From AWTP1-13 sp041288195 (GTDB taxonomy: Bacteria; Pseudomonadota; Alphaproteobacteria; Rhizobiales; Hyphomicrobiaceae), in assembly GCA_041288195.1 (NCBI GenBank), contig JBGGME010000260.1, positions 1-7,653 on the forward strand: DNA of 7,653 nt. Reading direction: 5' to 3'. The notes below the pieces were generated by a model, which saw only the letters and a program-made list of their open reading frames with translations, searched no databases and was not told the origin of the DNA. Positions 6,537 through 7,653 of this stretch are shown here, in pieces; within the stretch, counting starts at the first letter, position 1, and each line of letters starts with the position of its first letter. The position numbers and the translations under genes were made by a program.

Positions 6537-7142
6537 TCACGCGGCGCGACGGTGCGCAGAGGACGCCTGGAAGGTATCGAGATAGCTGACGGCCTCCTGC
6601 GCCTTGGCCGCCGCCGCGAAAATTGCGCGCGGCTCGGCCTTCATGACCTTGAGCCAATGGTGGATGTAGCGGGCGTGGTCGGGGTGCGGCTCGATGGCAA
6701 TGCCAAGGCGCGCACAGAGGAAGGCGGCGCCGATCTCGGCGCAGGCTTCCTCGAAGCAGTAGGCGGCATCGCCGAAGCGTTTGCCGAACGCGCGGTTCAA
6801 CCGATGCGGGGCGCCTGCCCAATGTGTCGACTCGTGCCCGAGGACCGAATACCAGGCCTCGGTCCGGCTGCGCCCATCGGTGGCGAGAAAGCGCGCCTCT
6901 TCCGGCATGTGAATGGTATCTGTCGAAGGTCGGTAGCAGGCCTGCGTACCACCGATGACGAGCTTGGCACCCGTCGCTGAGAAGTAGGTCTCGGCCGCAG
7001 CGATCCGGTCGATCGGGCTGAGCGGCACCACGGTAGGGGACTGGTAACCCTCCACCTGCTCGGCCGCGAACACCCGGTAGCCGCGTGCTAGGCGCCGGCG
7101 CTCGATCTCGTGTTCCCCGTCGTCCGGGAGGGCTTCATCCCC
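6537..7142 (-). CDS. ArdC C-terminal fragment (zincin-like metallopeptidase domain)
   Basis: Given from the frame junction; the open frame itself extends upstream to an ATG at 7271, but that extra part is an out-of-frame reading of the N-terminal domain. About 200 residues carry the MPTase-type domain: FAAEQVEGY, YRPSTDTIHMPEEARF, the zinc-binding HEXXH as HESTH at nucleotides 6836-6822, and a downstream EEACAEIGAAFL helix likely to give the third zinc ligand. It ends with WLKVMKAEPRAIFAAAAKAQ, as in intact family members. I see no good ribosome site in this frame near the junction, so it may not be translated on its own. Confidence 0.7.
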   Translation of the reverse strand, partial: GDEALPDDGEHEIERRRLARGYRVFAAEQVEGYQSPTVVPLSPIDRIAAAETYFSATGAKLVIGGTQACYRPSTDTIHMPEEARFLATDGRSRTEAWYSVLGHESTHWAGAPHRLNRAFGKRFGDAAYCFEEACAEIGAAFLCARLGIAIEPHPDHARYIHHWLKVMKAEPRAIFAAAAKAQEAVSYLDTFQASSAHRRAA

Positions 7143-7458
7143 GAACAGTGACCTCCTTGTAGAGTACGATGGGCGAGGCCTTTTCGCCCTTGCGCACATG
7201 GACGCCCTTCTCGTTCCATTGGCGCAGCGTCGCCCATTCCCCGGAGTTGTAACCTCGTTCAAAGGCAGCAACCCAAAGGCTCAGGATGTTGACGCCGCGA
7301 TAGCCTTGCCCCGTGACGGCATTGGTAGGCAGGACCGGGCGTGTGCCGCCGCGCTGCCACGGCATCACCGGATCGCCCGGGTTGGCCTCGAGGGCGGCGA
7401 GCAGTTTCGAGGTAATCGTCTCGTAGATGTTCTGTCGTGATTTTTGAGATTGGGTCAT
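7135..7458 (-). CDS. ArdC N-terminal fragment (ssDNA-binding domain)
   Basis: This frame encodes 107 residues ending KEVTVRG. It contains the DUF1738/ArdC N-terminal domain pattern: NIYETITSKLLAALE at about 10-24, PWQRG at 33-37, NAVTGQGYRGVNILSLW at about 46-62, WATLRQWNEKG at about 75-85, then VRKGEKASPIVLYKE. This is almost the entire domain and ends where the linker to the peptidase domain should begin. If translated alone it could still bind ssDNA but would lack the peptidase part. Confidence 0.75.
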   Translation of the reverse strand: MTQSQKSRQNIYETITSKLLAALEANPGDPVMPWQRGGTRPVLPTNAVTGQGYRGVNILSLWVAAFERGYNSGEWATLRQWNEKGVHVRKGEKASPIVLYKEVTVRG

Positions 7459-7468
7459 GACGCGGTTA

Positions 7469-7473
7469 CTCCT
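7469..7473 (-). promoter_or_regulatory. Ribosome binding site of the ardC gene
   Basis: AGGAG on the minus strand lies 10 bases upstream of ATG 7458. This fixes the start of the frameshifted ardC reading frame, together with family homology beginning directly after it. Confidence 0.6.
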
Positions 7474-7489
7474 GCGAAAGCCAAAATCC

Positions 7490-7499
7490 GAGAGCTCTC
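7490..7499. promoter_or_regulatory. 10-bp palindrome upstream of ardC, possible operator
   Basis: GAGAGCTCTC is a perfect 10-bp palindrome 16 bases upstream of the ardC ribosome site. A dimeric repressor could bind here, but a single short palindrome in GC-rich DNA can be chance. Confidence 0.2.
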
Positions 7500-7550
7500 C
7501 ACTGCTCTCAGGCCCTCAATAATAACCAATGTTCTGTCTTTGTTCTAGTT

Positions 7551-7638
7551 CTCCTATTCATTTCTGTCCGCTGGCTCAATCACTTTTATTTCAACAGAAT
7601 CATTTATAATTAAATTCGAGAAATAACTCCTATTCATT
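7551..7638. repeat. 12-bp direct repeat in the AT-rich edge
   Basis: CTCCTATTCATT occurs at 7551-7562 and again at 7627-7638, the starts 76 bases apart and in the same orientation. The DNA between is markedly AT-rich compared with the rest of the window. The second copy runs into an inverted repeat (CATTCC 7635-7640, GGAATG 7643-7648). Candidates are regulator sites for ardC, remnants of an insertion, or an element boundary; the sequence does not decide. Confidence 0.45.
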
Positions 7639-7653
7639 CCTTGGAATGGCATG
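7554..7653 (-). CDS. Possible 3' end of an upstream gene, unrecognised
   Basis: On the minus strand one frame is open from the right edge to a TAG at 7554-7556, about 32 codons, ending SVEIKVIEPADRNE. An ATG at 7652 lies in frame, so it could even be a very short complete ORF. The residue mix (mixed hydrophobic and charged, plausible C-terminus) is protein-like, but the region is AT-rich and the frame is too short to exclude chance. Codon use differs from the GC-rich neighbours, as expected for foreign cargo. No family recognised. Confidence 0.25.
   Translation of the reverse strand, partial: MPFQGMNRSYFSNLIINDSVEIKVIEPADRNE

Larger units (their letters stand above)
6537..7458 (-). pseudogene. 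ardC: ardC-type antirestriction gene, split by a one-base frameshift
   Basis: ArdC proteins protect incoming single-stranded DNA from host nucleases and restriction; they combine an N-terminal ssDNA-binding domain with a C-terminal zincin-like metallopeptidase domain. Both halves are present in full but in different frames. The first reads from ATG 7458 to a TGA at 7135-7137; the second is open from before that point to the TGA at 6537. Removing one G from the G4 run at 7139-7142 would join them into a protein of about 306 residues, the normal family length. Everything else looks functional, including the HESTH zinc motif, so the break is recent, a sequencing error, or suppressed by +1 frameshifting. 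AGGAG at 7469-7473 lies 10 bases before the start. The final TGA overlaps a possible GTG start of the Toprim gene, suggesting one operon. Confidence 0.85.

Noticed and set aside
6526..6822. N-terminal extension of the Toprim frame up to 6822
   Set aside because: The extension is Arg/Pro-rich and out of frame with the conserved ArdC C-terminus, which is clearly the coding frame there.
7605..7610. TATAAT on the plus strand
   Set aside because: Perfect -10-like hexamer but in an AT-rich stretch, with no matching -35 at 16-18 bases and no plus-strand gene to drive.
1..7653. CRISPR arrays, tRNA or rRNA genes, transposases, integrases, toxin-antitoxin pairs
   Set aside because: Looked for on both strands; no regularly spaced repeats, no RNA gene folds, and no matching protein motifs were seen.

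Overview
The window is GC-rich and almost fully coding on the minus strand. It looks like part of an integrative conjugative element or conjugative plasmid from a proteobacterium. The best guess is an alphaproteobacterium, but Tn4371-like elements of beta- and gammaproteobacteria carry the same gene order, so the class is not proven. All recognisable genes point the same way, so transcription runs from high to low coordinates.

Layout in transcription order: (1) 7459-7653 is an AT-rich edge with a 12-bp direct repeat, short palindromes and perhaps the 3' end of a gene lying beyond the window. (2) 6537-7458 is an ardC-type antirestriction gene, intact at both ends but split by a one-base frameshift in a G4 run at 7139-7142. 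(3) 5482 to about 6525 is a Toprim-domain, primase-like protein. (4) 5282-5481 is a 200-bp gap with repeats and hairpins and no recognisable gene. (5) 3278-5281 is traG, the VirD4-type coupling protein. (6) 2736-3278 is a CopG-like ribbon-helix-helix protein. (7) trbB (1754-2743), trbC (1399-1740), trbD (1105-1377) and the first 370 codons of trbE (1-1111, running off the left edge) are the start of a P-type (Trb) type IV secretion operon.

From traG to trbE the genes overlap or are separated by 21 bases or fewer, so they very probably form one translationally coupled operon. In this machine TraG brings the relaxase-DNA complex to the channel, TrbB and TrbE are the cytoplasmic ATPases, TrbC is the pilin and TrbD is the small inner-membrane partner of TrbE. 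ArdC and the primase-like protein would be expected to act on single-stranded DNA, for example after it enters a recipient. No relaxase, integrase or remaining trb genes (trbJ, L, F, G, I) lie inside the window.

Most of the content belongs to known families. The points worth a second look are the ardC frameshift, the traG leader (a hairpin that could hide its ribosome binding site, plus a 15-codon ORF overlapping its start), the GCGGGAA repeats in the same gap, and the AT-rich right edge.
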